Of a stretch of 64,000 bases of DNA, positions 35,246 through 43,445 are shown in pieces (the stretch's first letter is position 1; each line of letters begins with the position of its first letter). Made by a program: the position numbers and the translations under genes. The DNA lies in assembly GCF_014349235.1 (NCBI RefSeq), contig NZ_JACSOH010000018.1, positions 1 to 64,000 on the forward strand, given 5' to 3'. Origin of the DNA: Cytophaga sp. FL35 (GTDB taxonomy: Bacteria; Bacteroidota; Bacteroidia; Flavobacteriales; Flavobacteriaceae). The notes below the pieces were generated by a model. That model did no database searches. It saw nothing but the letters and a program-made list of their open reading frames with translations, and was not told the DNA's origin.

Positions 35246-36130
35246 ATGAAAGTTGCCATTTATAGTCAGATGTTTCAAGAAGACACGATAGAATATGTGT
35301 CCAAACTTCTGTTGGAACTTGATAATTATGGCGCTCAAGTGGCTGTGGAGGCAGATTTTGCCGGTTTTTTGAATAAGCATGAATTGCTTGATAATGCCAC
35401 AACCTTCAACCAATCCCGGGGATTGGACACCAGTTTTGATTTTTTTATAAGTTTGGGAGGAGACGGTACCATGCTTAGGGCAACCACCTTTGTAAAGGAT
35501 TTGAATATTCCTATTGTTGGTGTGAATATGGGAAGGCTGGGCTTTCTTTCTACCTTCAACAAAGAAGAGGTACAGAATGTAGTCCAAGAGTTCGTGAAAG
35601 GTAATTACACTATTGTAGAACGTGGATTGGTAGAAGTTTCCTCAGAATCTGAAATAGAAGAACTGGGCAATCTCAATTTTGCCCTTAACGAAATAACTAT
35701 CAGTAGAAAGGATACCACCTCCATGATCACTGTGGAGACCTATCTCAATAACGAATACTTAACGGCGTATTGGGCAGATGGACTCATTATTTCAACCCCA
35801 ACCGGCTCCACCGGATATTCTTTAAGTTGTGGTGGTCCTGTAATAGAACCCACGGCCAAATCATTGGTGTTAACGCCTATTGCTCCACATAATCTCAATG
35901 CTCGCCCATTAGTGGTTTCGGACGATACCGAAATTAGATTGCGCGTTTCGGGTAGGGAAGAAAACCACCTCATATCACTTGATTCAAGGATAGCATCAGT
36001 AGAGAACGGTACGGAAATTACCATAAAGAAAGCGGGTTTTACCATAAAAATGATTGAGTTTGCTTCAGAAAGTTTTCTTAAGACACTTCGCAATAAATTG
36101 CTCTGGGGAGAAGATCGTCGCAATTATTAA
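35246..36130 (+). CDS. nadK: NAD kinase
   Basis: Phosphorylates NAD to NADP with ATP or polyphosphate. The GGDGTMLRA motif (about residues 73-81) holds the catalytic Asp. Conserved NEITISRKD and ADGLIISTPTGSTGYSLSCGGP (Gly/Thr-rich NAD-binding motif) follow. The length of 294 aa is normal. It sits between the CBS gene and the DUF6089-uppS-bamA-ompH group. Confidence 0.97.
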   Translation: MKVAIYSQMFQEDTIEYVSKLLLELDNYGAQVAVEADFAGFLNKHELLDNATTFNQSRGLDTSFDFFISLGGDGTMLRATTFVKDLNIPIVGVNMGRLGFLSTFNKEEVQNVVQEFVKGNYTIVERGLVEVSSESEIEELGNLNFALNEITISRKDTTSMITVETYLNNEYLTAYWADGLIISTPTGSTGYSLSCGGPVIEPTAKSLVLTPIAPHNLNARPLVVSDDTEIRLRVSGREENHLISLDSRIASVENGTEITIKKAGFTIKMIEFASESFLKTLRNKLLWGEDRRNY

Positions 36131-36283
36131 ATCGGAACAATAAATAGGCACAAACGCTGTTTATCATGTGAGAGCATTAATGAATAGATGCAAAACCCGT
36201 TTATTGGTGCATGATTACGGTTCAACTGTTGCTATTGAGCAATAGTTGATGGCAATTGCTATATTCGCAAACTATTTCAACAT

Positions 36284-36982
36284 ATGAAGCGGTTCTTATT
36301 TGTTTTACTTCTTTTGGGATTTGGAGTTTTAAATGCCCAAACCTATGAGGTGGGTTTATTTGCTGGGGGAGCCAATAATATTGGTGATGTGGGTAGAACA
36401 ACCTATATAGCACCTTCGGATATTGCCATTGGTGGTTTGTTCAAATGGAACAAGGCCAAGCGTTATGCATGGAGGGCCAGCGTTATTTACGGAAAGTTCA
36501 CCGCAGATGATACCAAATCCAATAATCCTTCTAGACAGCAAAGAGGTTATGTGATGGATAATTCCATTTTGGAGGCCTCTGCAGGGTTGGAGTTTAATTT
36601 TGTTGAATACAACCTTCATAAACTGGGCCCTGCGTTTACTCCTTATTTATATACCGGTCTAACCTATTTTAGATATGATTATGATTATTTTGATGGGGGA
36701 GATTTTTTGAGTGTTTCACAAAAAGATGGTTCCTTTGCAATTCCAATGACTGTTGGTGCAAAGCTTAGATTGAGCCAATTCTTTATTTTGGGTGCCGAGA
36801 TTGGTGCCCGTTATACATTTACGGATAATCTAGACGCCAGCAATCCTTCCAAACTGAACGTGAGCCAACAATTGGGCGACCTTGATTTTGGGAACATTTT
36901 TAGTGATGATTGGTATGTTTTTTCAGGATTAACGTTAACTTACACTTTTGGTAGAAAACCTTGTATGGACTGTTTTGAGTAG
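36284..36982 (+). CDS. DUF6089-type outer membrane beta-barrel protein
   Basis: A 232-aa exported protein with a signal peptide (cleavage after VLNAQ, about residue 19) and alternating beta strands ending in aromatic residues, ending FGRKPCMDCFE with two Cys. It matches the DUF6089 proteins encoded next to uppS-bamA in flavobacteria. An 8- to 10-stranded barrel in the outer membrane is expected; its role in envelope assembly is inferred only from this constant neighbourhood. It is followed by uppS after 52 bases. Confidence 0.85.
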   Translation: MKRFLFVLLLLGFGVLNAQTYEVGLFAGGANNIGDVGRTTYIAPSDIAIGGLFKWNKAKRYAWRASVIYGKFTADDTKSNNPSRQQRGYVMDNSILEASAGLEFNFVEYNLHKLGPAFTPYLYTGLTYFRYDYDYFDGGDFLSVSQKDGSFAIPMTVGAKLRLSQFFILGAEIGARYTFTDNLDASNPSKLNVSQQLGDLDFGNIFSDDWYVFSGLTLTYTFGRKPCMDCFE

Positions 36983-37034
36983 ACCCCGTGTCCACTGCAG
37001 GTTGTTTTTCTCATGATTGTTTTACGGAAATAGT

Positions 37035-37778
37035 ATGGATGTTCTCGACGAGATAGAAAAAAAGAATTTGCCGGAACACTTGGCCATCATTATGGATGGT
37101 AATGGCCGTTGGGCCAAACAAAAAGGTAAAAGAAGGGTGTTTGGGCATGAAAATGGTGTGCATACCGTTCGTAGGACAGTGGAGAATTGTGCCAAGATCG
37201 GTGTAAGATATTTAACGCTCTATACCTTCTCTACAGAAAATTGGAACAGGCCCAAGATTGAGGTGGATACCCTCATGCGCCTGTTAGTTTCTTCGCTAAA
37301 AAAAGAGCTTAAAACTTTCATGGAAAATGACATTAGGCTCAATACAATTGGAGACATACAATCCTTACCTAAAAAAGCCCACAGGGAATTGACGGAGGTG
37401 ATGGAAAAAACAAAGGGCAACTCTAAAATGACCCTTACTTTGGCCCTTAGTTATGGAGCCCGTCAAGAGATACAGAACGCTGTAAAACAGATAAGCGCCA
37501 AAGTTAAAAATAATATAATTTCAATTGAAAATATTGATGAAGCCATTATTAATACTCATCTTTACACGCATGATTTGCCAGATGTAGACCTGTTGGTGCG
37601 TACCAGTGGGGAGCATCGTATCAGCAATTTTTTGCTTTGGCAGATTGCATATGCGGAATTATATTTTGTTGACGTATATTGGCCCGATTTTAGCAGCGAG
37701 CATTTGGCAGAAGCCATTAAAAGTTATCAGAACAGAGAACGAAGATTTGGAAAGACCAGCGAACAACTTATCAAATAA
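37035..37778 (+). CDS. uppS: Isoprenyl (undecaprenyl) diphosphate synthase
   Basis: Cis-prenyltransferase making the lipid carrier for peptidoglycan and other glycans. The catalytic Asp is in IIMDGNGRWAKQKG; YTFSTENWNRP and RTSGEHRISNFLLWQ are the other family boxes. I start at ATG 37035 (247 aa, MDVLDEIEKKNLP), since the upstream TTG extension of six residues has no support. Its stop is followed after 4 bases by the bamA ATG, so the two are co-transcribed. Confidence 0.97.
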   Translation: MDVLDEIEKKNLPEHLAIIMDGNGRWAKQKGKRRVFGHENGVHTVRRTVENCAKIGVRYLTLYTFSTENWNRPKIEVDTLMRLLVSSLKKELKTFMENDIRLNTIGDIQSLPKKAHRELTEVMEKTKGNSKMTLTLALSYGARQEIQNAVKQISAKVKNNIISIENIDEAIINTHLYTHDLPDVDLLVRTSGEHRISNFLLWQIAYAELYFVDVYWPDFSSEHLAEAIKSYQNRERRFGKTSEQLIK

Positions 37779-37782
37779 TGGT

Positions 37783-40395
37783 ATGAAAAGGTTCATAGCC
37801 ATTGAACCAGTAATAACAATCCTCCTACTTTTTTTAACCTCCTTAGTCAGCGCTCAAGAGCTCTCTTTTGACGATGGTAAAAAATACATTTTAGGCGGTT
37901 TGGAAGTAACCGGACTGCAAAGCTACAATGAGCAGACCGTAAAGACCTATACCGGTCTAAGGGTAGGCCAACCTATTACGGTACCTGGGGATGAGCTAAG
38001 TGAAGTTATTAAAAAACTTTGGGGGCTGGAACTCTTTAAGGATATCCAATTTGATTTGGTGGATATCCAGGATGATAAGGTTTTTCTAGAGTTGCACATA
38101 ACGGAAAGACCAACCTTGTCAGATGTTAAGGTAAACGGTATCAAGTCCAGAAAAGTGGATGATATCATTAAAGATACCGACTTAAAAAAGGGTAAGAAAA
38201 TCACCGAAAGTTTAATTGCCAACACCAAAAATTACTTGGAAAACAAGTATAAGAAGCAGGGCTATTTAAACGCAAAGACCAATATTGTTGTAATCAATGA
38301 TACTGCGCAGACCAATGCCCAAAAAATGGTGATCAATGTGGATAAGGGCGATAAGGTTAAAATCAAGAAAATGATTTTTGAGGGCAATGATAAATTGTCC
38401 GATAGAAAACTTAGAAACGCCTTTAAGAAAACCAAGGAAAAGCGGTTTTGGCGTTTTTGGAAGAAATCTAAATTCATAGAAGAAGATTACGAGAATGACC
38501 TAGACCTTTTAGTGGATAAATATGCGGAGAATGGATACAGGGATGCCCGTATTATTTCAGATTCCATAATTAAGGTGAATGAGAACAATATCAACATCAA
38601 GTTTAAAATTGAGGAAGGTAACAAGTATTACTTTGGAGATATTGATTTTGTAGGTAATACGGTGTATAGTGACCGGCAATTGGCATCTGTCCTTGGAGTA
38701 AAAAAAGGAGATGTTTATAACGGTGTTTTATTGAGAAAGCGTATTGCGGACGATTCCAAACCGGATGCGGAAGATTTGACCAACTTGTACCAGAACAATG
38801 GCTATCTTTTCTCTTCTATTAACCCAGTAGAGCTTTCCGCACAAAATGACACTATCAACTTTGAAATACGAATTATTGAAGGAAAAGAAACCTTCTTGAA
38901 CCATGTAGAAGTGGTGGGTAATGACCGTACCAATGACCACGTAATTTACAGGGAGCTTCGCACTAGGCCTGGTAATAAATACGCTAAAAGTGATATCATC
39001 AGGACCATTCAGGAATTACAACAATTAGGGTACTTTGATGCGGAGCAAATAAAGCCGGACATTCTAAATGCGGATCCTAATGAAGGAACGGTAGATGTAA
39101 AATGGAACCTTGTAGAATCAGGTTCTAGCCAAATAGAGCTACAAGGTGGTTATGGTGGTGGTGGATTTATAGGAACCTTAGGACTTTCTTTCAACAATTT
39201 TAGTATCAAAAATATTCTTAACGGAGAAGCCTATAAGCCGGTTCCAATGGGAGATGGGCAAACTTTTGCCATGAGGGTGCAGGCTAGTAGAACTTTTAGG
39301 GTGTATAGTCTAAATTTTCAAGAACCTTGGTTGGGTGGTAAAAAGCCTGTACGTTTTAGTCTCAACCTTTCCAGAACGCAGCAATTTGGTGTTGACTACG
39401 GTAACTCTACCAGTAGAAGAATTGAGGTTGATAAAAGTAGAGGTTTTGCAATTACAGGTATCACCGCAGGATTGGCAAAAAGGGTACAATGGCCAGATGA
39501 TTACTTTACCATTTCCCATGCCTTGAGTTACCAGCTCTATGAATTCAATAATTACAATATTGGTCTTTTTAATTTTGGTAATGGTAAGGCGAACTCTGTA
39601 GCTTACACCTTGGGAATCTCCCGAAACGCTACCGCTGGTGGACGAATATTTCCAAGAGGAGGTTCTAATTTTGAAATAACTGCCAAGTTTACACCTCCGT
39701 ATTCTCTCTTTAGTAACAAGGATTTTGAATCCTTAAGAGATCGTAGTATTGAATTACAAGAGTTGAATAATGAGGGTAATGCTACAACACAGGATTTACA
39801 GGAACTTGAGGATATTGATCAAGAACGATTTAAATGGTTGGAATACTATAAGGTAAAGTTTAAAGGAGATTGGTATACAACCCTGGTAGGTGATTTAGTT
39901 CTCCGTACCAATGCTGAATTTGGTTTCTTGGGCAATTATAACAATGACGTGGGAGACACCCCTTTTGAGCGCTTTTTTGTAGGCGGGGATGGTTTAGGTA
40001 ATTTTACATTGGATGGAAGGGATATTGTTCAGTTAAGAGGTTATGAAAACCAGTCCATTACTCCCTATGATCCATTGGCACGTAACAATAACAGTGGTGG
40101 TCTTGTCTACAATAAGTTCTCTTTGGAAATGCGTTATCCATTGACGTTGAAACCTTCAGCATCCATTTATGGGTTAGCTTTTTTAGAAGGAGGTAACGCT
40201 TTCAACAATTTTCAGGAATTTAATCCGTTTCAAATAAAACGATCGGCCGGAGTGGGGCTACGCATATTTATGCCGGCGTTTGGTTTGTTGGGAATAGATT
40301 TCGGTTATGGGTTTGACGAAGACCTTTTACCTTCTTCCATTGGCAACGGACCTAGCGGGTGGCAAACACACTTCATCATCGGCCAACAGTTTTAA
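37783..40395 (+). CDS. bamA: Outer membrane protein assembly factor BamA
   Basis: Core of the beta-barrel assembly machine of the outer membrane. ATG 37783 gives MKRFIAIEPV with a signal peptide ending at SAQE, 870 aa in all; the frame is open upstream through uppS but that part is not coding. Five POTRA domains span about residues 30-420 (e.g. KYILGGLEVTGLQSYNEQTV, then repeated KKGD/GY patterns). The Omp85 barrel follows with the end FIIGQQF, a C-terminal aromatic beta signal. It follows uppS by 4 bases and precedes two Skp/OmpH genes. Confidence 0.96.
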   Translation: MKRFIAIEPVITILLLFLTSLVSAQELSFDDGKKYILGGLEVTGLQSYNEQTVKTYTGLRVGQPITVPGDELSEVIKKLWGLELFKDIQFDLVDIQDDKVFLELHITERPTLSDVKVNGIKSRKVDDIIKDTDLKKGKKITESLIANTKNYLENKYKKQGYLNAKTNIVVINDTAQTNAQKMVINVDKGDKVKIKKMIFEGNDKLSDRKLRNAFKKTKEKRFWRFWKKSKFIEEDYENDLDLLVDKYAENGYRDARIISDSIIKVNENNINIKFKIEEGNKYYFGDIDFVGNTVYSDRQLASVLGVKKGDVYNGVLLRKRIADDSKPDAEDLTNLYQNNGYLFSSINPVELSAQNDTINFEIRIIEGKETFLNHVEVVGNDRTNDHVIYRELRTRPGNKYAKSDIIRTIQELQQLGYFDAEQIKPDILNADPNEGTVDVKWNLVESGSSQIELQGGYGGGGFIGTLGLSFNNFSIKNILNGEAYKPVPMGDGQTFAMRVQASRTFRVYSLNFQEPWLGGKKPVRFSLNLSRTQQFGVDYGNSTSRRIEVDKSRGFAITGITAGLAKRVQWPDDYFTISHALSYQLYEFNNYNIGLFNFGNGKANSVAYTLGISRNATAGGRIFPRGGSNFEITAKFTPPYSLFSNKDFESLRDRSIELQELNNEGNATTQDLQELEDIDQERFKWLEYYKVKFKGDWYTTLVGDLVLRTNAEFGFLGNYNNDVGDTPFERFFVGGDGLGNFTLDGRDIVQLRGYENQSITPYDPLARNNNSGGLVYNKFSLEMRYPLTLKPSASIYGLAFLEGGNAFNNFQEFNPFQIKRSAGVGLRIFMPAFGLLGIDFGYGFDEDLLPSSIGNGPSGWQTHFIIGQQF

Positions 40396-40439
40396 ACAGG
40401 GTCGTGTCATAGCTAAAGTATTCATTTTAAAACTTTTAG

Positions 40440-40447
40440 TAATTTTG
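40440..40447 (+). promoter_or_regulatory. -7 promoter box before the first ompH
   Basis: TAATTTTG matches TAnnTTTG 37 bases before the ATG at 40484. No upstream TTTG box is seen at the normal distance. Confidence 0.35.
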
Positions 40448-40483
40448 GCACGATATTTTCTATTGGATAAAACGATTAAAGTG

Positions 40484-41317
40484 ATGAAAACTAAATCAAA
40501 CGTTCTTTTAGTATGGGCCGTTCTCTTTTGCACTGCCTTTACCTTTGCCCAAAGAGGGGTGCGAATTGCTTACGTTGACATGGAGTATATCTTGGAAAAC
40601 GTAGAAGAGTACCGTGAGGCCACGGAGCAATTGGCCAATAAGGTAGAGAAGTGGAAGGTAGATGTTGAGCAAAAGCAGAGCCAAGTGGAGCAAATGAAAA
40701 AGGATTTGATGGCCGAAAGGGTTCTTTTGACCGATGAGCTTATTGCGGAGCGGGAAGAAGAAATATTGATCCTTGAAAAGGAGATGGTAGAGTACCAACA
40801 AGATCGTTTTGGCCCCCAGGGAGATTTGGTACTTCAGAAAAGACAGTTGATCCAGCCAATACAGGATCAGGTTTTTAATGAGGTGCAGAAGATCGGAGCC
40901 AATAAAAAGTATGATTTTATTTTTGATAAATCTGCGGATGTTGTAATGTTGTACTCCGAAAATCGGCACGATATCAGCGACTTAGTTTTGCGCGGTATTG
41001 CGAGGACCAGGAGGGTTAGTAAACCAAAGCAGAAAGAGGTTCGTAGCAGATTGGAAGATTTTGAGGATGAGCCGCAAGAAGAGGAAATTAGCGAGGCCTT
41101 AAAAGAAAGGCAGGAAAGAGCGGAGCAAGCCCAGCAGGCGCGAGAAAAGACAGCAGAGGAACGCAGGGCAGAGCAGTTAAAATTACGTGAGGAACGTAAA
41201 AAAGCCTACGAAGCCCGTAGAAAGAAATTGCTAGAGGAACGCGAGGCCAAAAGAAAGGCAAAATTGGAAGAGCGTGAAAACAATGAAGGGAATTCGGACA
41301 GCGATAGCGAAGAATAG
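40484..41317 (+). CDS. OmpH/Skp-family periplasmic chaperone, long form
   Basis: A 277-aa Skp-like chaperone that would hold unfolded outer membrane proteins for BamA. ATG 40484 gives a signal peptide (MKTKSNVLLVWAV ... FAQ). The Skp core is IAYVDMEYILENVEEY onward with a long coiled coil (about 55-115). The C-terminal ~100 residues are a highly charged Glu/Arg/Lys coiled coil rich in EER and KAY repeats, an extension absent from E. coli Skp. The frame is open upstream into bamA, but the signal peptide fixes the start. Confidence 0.92.
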   Translation: MKTKSNVLLVWAVLFCTAFTFAQRGVRIAYVDMEYILENVEEYREATEQLANKVEKWKVDVEQKQSQVEQMKKDLMAERVLLTDELIAEREEEILILEKEMVEYQQDRFGPQGDLVLQKRQLIQPIQDQVFNEVQKIGANKKYDFIFDKSADVVMLYSENRHDISDLVLRGIARTRRVSKPKQKEVRSRLEDFEDEPQEEEISEALKERQERAEQAQQAREKTAEERRAEQLKLREERKKAYEARRKKLLEEREAKRKAKLEERENNEGNSDSDSEE

Positions 41318-41420
41318 TAAACAGTTTCGTTATAAAATGTTAAGAAAGGCCACTAATAATAAGAATTGAAATAAAATAACCATAAATTAACACTCAAATA
41401 TTTTAACAAGAATCAGTATC

Positions 41421-41930
41421 ATGAAAAACGTAAAGAAAATAGCCACAGCCATTGTATTGTTTGTAGCATTTACCGGGTTCGTTAACGCGCAAAGCAAAGT
41501 AGCCCACATTGATGTGACACAATTGTTGAGCGCAATGCCGGAGATGAAAGCTGCTGAGGCTGAATTAAAGAAACTTTCTGAGACTTATAATGCAGATATA
41601 GAAAGTTCTATGACTGAGCTTAGAAATAAGTACACGCAGTATGAAAACGAGGCTGCTTCCAAATCTCAGGAAGAAAATGAGAAAAGAGCCATTGAGTTGC
41701 AAGGAGTTCAAAAAAACATAGGTGAGGCACAACAAGCTGCGCAAAGAGAACTTCAAAAGAAGCAACAAGAATTGTTTGCCCCTATTTCAGATAAGGCCAA
41801 GGCTGCCATTGAAAAAGTAGCTGCCGATCAAGGTTATGATTATGTAATTGATGCCCAGCCAGGTGGTGGACTGATCGTATCCAAAGGAAAAGATCTTTTG
41901 GCAGATGTAAAGAAGCAATTGGGTATTTAA
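41421..41930 (+). CDS. OmpH/Skp-family periplasmic chaperone, short form
   Basis: A 169-aa Skp with a signal peptide (FTGFVNAQS, cleaved near residue 24), the core SKVAHIDVTQLLSAMPEM, a long Gln/Glu/Lys coiled coil (about 50-125) and the conserved end AADQGYDYVIDA. Its length is the usual one for Skp. It is a paralogue of the preceding 277-aa gene, 103 bases upstream, and ends the envelope assembly run; a strong terminator follows. Confidence 0.95.
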   Translation: MKNVKKIATAIVLFVAFTGFVNAQSKVAHIDVTQLLSAMPEMKAAEAELKKLSETYNADIESSMTELRNKYTQYENEAASKSQEENEKRAIELQGVQKNIGEAQQAAQRELQKKQQELFAPISDKAKAAIEKVAADQGYDYVIDAQPGGGLIVSKGKDLLADVKKQLGI

Positions 41931-41950
41931 TATTACCCTTTGGAAATAGA

Positions 41951-41977
41951 AAAAACCCGCTTAATGCGGGTTTTTTT
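41951..41977. terminator. Bidirectional terminator after the second ompH
   Basis: AAAAACCCGC (41951-41960) and GCGGGTTTTT (41966-41975) form a 10-bp stem around TTAAT, with two more T residues. It lies between ompH and the convergent glycosyltransferase gene. Confidence 0.93.
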
Positions 41978-41998
41978 ATGTCTTAGTTTAATGGATAC

Positions 41999-42850
41999 TT
42001 AAAGTAGTTTCTTTTTAATATTGGCCCACCTTAACTTTCTAATGAACACACCTTCTTCTTTAGATACTAAAAATTCTTTCTTTTCTTTTTTAGCTTCAAA
42101 ATAGCCTTTCATGTTATCAATCAATGCGATTGGCTTTCTTTGTTTTAACGCCATTTTTAAGGAGGCTATTAGGGTAATTGCCCATCCATAACGCATGGTG
42201 TACATGGCCTTTCCCTGTAAAAGCTTCGCTTTGGCATTATAGGCTTTGCCTGTAGGCCTTAGGTGTTTTACTTTTAAATAATCATCTGTGTATACCTCAT
42301 AGCCGTTATAAGCTGCCAAGAGCTCATCTACGGTATCCCAGCCCATTGCGGAACGCAATCCTCCAATGGCCTTAAAACATCCTTTGGAATAGGCTTTAAA
42401 CGCTCCTCTAACATGATTTTTGTTCATTGGGTGGTTCAGTGCCCAATTACCCTGTTGATTTTTTTCATAAACAAAACCACCTGCAATACCAACATTGGGT
42501 TGTCCTTTAAAAATGTACGCTATTTTTTCAAAATAATTGTCAGGTAATATCAGGTCTGCATCCAATTTCACCAAAAAATCATAGTGGTCATCCAACTGTG
42601 ACAAACCTTTTTTAAAGGCGTTGACTACTTTGCTTCCTGGCATGTGTTCTGCAGAGGAAGCCGTATTCAACTTTGTGAATATGGGGCTCAATTTAAGAAA
42701 TTGGTCCATGATGTCTTCCGTACCATCAGTTGAATTGTCATTTACCAAAACCACTCTGGCAGGTTGAAGTGATTGTCTTAAAATGGAGGTGAGTGTATCC
42801 TTTAAGAAGTCTTCTTCATTATGTGCCGGAATGACAATATAATATCTCAT
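41999..42850 (-). CDS. Family 2 glycosyltransferase
   Basis: A 283-aa GT-A fold transferase. The N-terminus YYIVIPAHNEEDFLKDTL and VNDNSTDGTEDIMD bind the nucleotide sugar, LDADLILPDNYF supplies the DxD metal site, and GWDTVDELLA is the acceptor/base region. There are no membrane segments, so it is cytoplasmic or peripheral. The product is unknown; a surface glycan is likely. It lies 37 bases downstream of the methyltransferase gene and may be in one transcript with it and gcvP. Confidence 0.92.
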   Translation of the reverse strand: MRYYIVIPAHNEEDFLKDTLTSILRQSLQPARVVLVNDNSTDGTEDIMDQFLKLSPIFTKLNTASSAEHMPGSKVVNAFKKGLSQLDDHYDFLVKLDADLILPDNYFEKIAYIFKGQPNVGIAGGFVYEKNQQGNWALNHPMNKNHVRGAFKAYSKGCFKAIGGLRSAMGWDTVDELLAAYNGYEVYTDDYLKVKHLRPTGKAYNAKAKLLQGKAMYTMRYGWAITLIASLKMALKQRKPIALIDNMKGYFEAKKEKKEFLVSKEEGVFIRKLRWANIKKKLL

Positions 42851-42887
42851 GGATATAATTGGTTGCTTTTATAAGCCGAGCGAAGAA

Positions 42888-43412
42888 CTATTTTTTTCTT
42901 TCGGCATACACAATGTAATATCTTGGTGTGAAACTACGTAAAAGTGGTCTAAGTCCTAGTTTCTTGACGGGATTGGTCCATTTTTCTCTGTCCTTTATTT
43001 CCCAACCAGCTTTTTCCAATAACCAATCAAACTGCCAATCTTCAAATTCATGATAATGACGGTCCCAGGGGTCTGTTTTGGATCGGTAGGCAGGTGAGAA
43101 CCATAATTTTAGCGGTATACTGGCTACTAATTTGTCGGCTTTTATTTCTCTTAAGACATTAAAAGGAGCCAATAAATGCTCAAAAATTTCAAAAGCCGTT
43201 ACCACTTGGGCAGTACTATTTTTAACAACTTTGAAATCAAGGTCTAAATCTTCACCTGAAGTATTTTCTACTTGATACCCTTCTTGTTCCATAATTTCCG
43301 AAAACGGATTGCTCACTCCTAAATCCAATATGGTTTCGGCGGTGTCCACATGCTTTTTTAAAAAGGTGAGCGTGTGTTTAAATCGTTTGTTGGGGTATGT
43401 GTTTTCGTACAT
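42888..43412 (-). CDS. Class I SAM-dependent methyltransferase
   Basis: A 174-aa Rossmann-type methyltransferase. Motif I is AETILDLGVSNPFS, the acidic motif II region is near GEDLDLDF, and motif IV is VTAFEIFEHLLAPF. YHEFEDWQFDWLLEKAG near the end is typical of glycan or lipid methylases of this branch. It sits between gcvP (33 bases upstream) and the GT2 gene. Pairing with a glycosyltransferase suggests a surface-polymer role, but the substrate is not known. Confidence 0.85.
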   Translation of the reverse strand: MYENTYPNKRFKHTLTFLKKHVDTAETILDLGVSNPFSEIMEQEGYQVENTSGEDLDLDFKVVKNSTAQVVTAFEIFEHLLAPFNVLREIKADKLVASIPLKLWFSPAYRSKTDPWDRHYHEFEDWQFDWLLEKAGWEIKDREKWTNPVKKLGLRPLLRSFTPRYYIVYAERKK

Positions 43413-43445
43413 CTTTGCTTTGGTGAAAATTAACCTGGGCTTGTT

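Noticed and set aside
37606-37782. N-terminal extension of BamA overlapping uppS
   Set aside because: The extension is uppS read in another frame; the signal peptide begins at ATG 37783.
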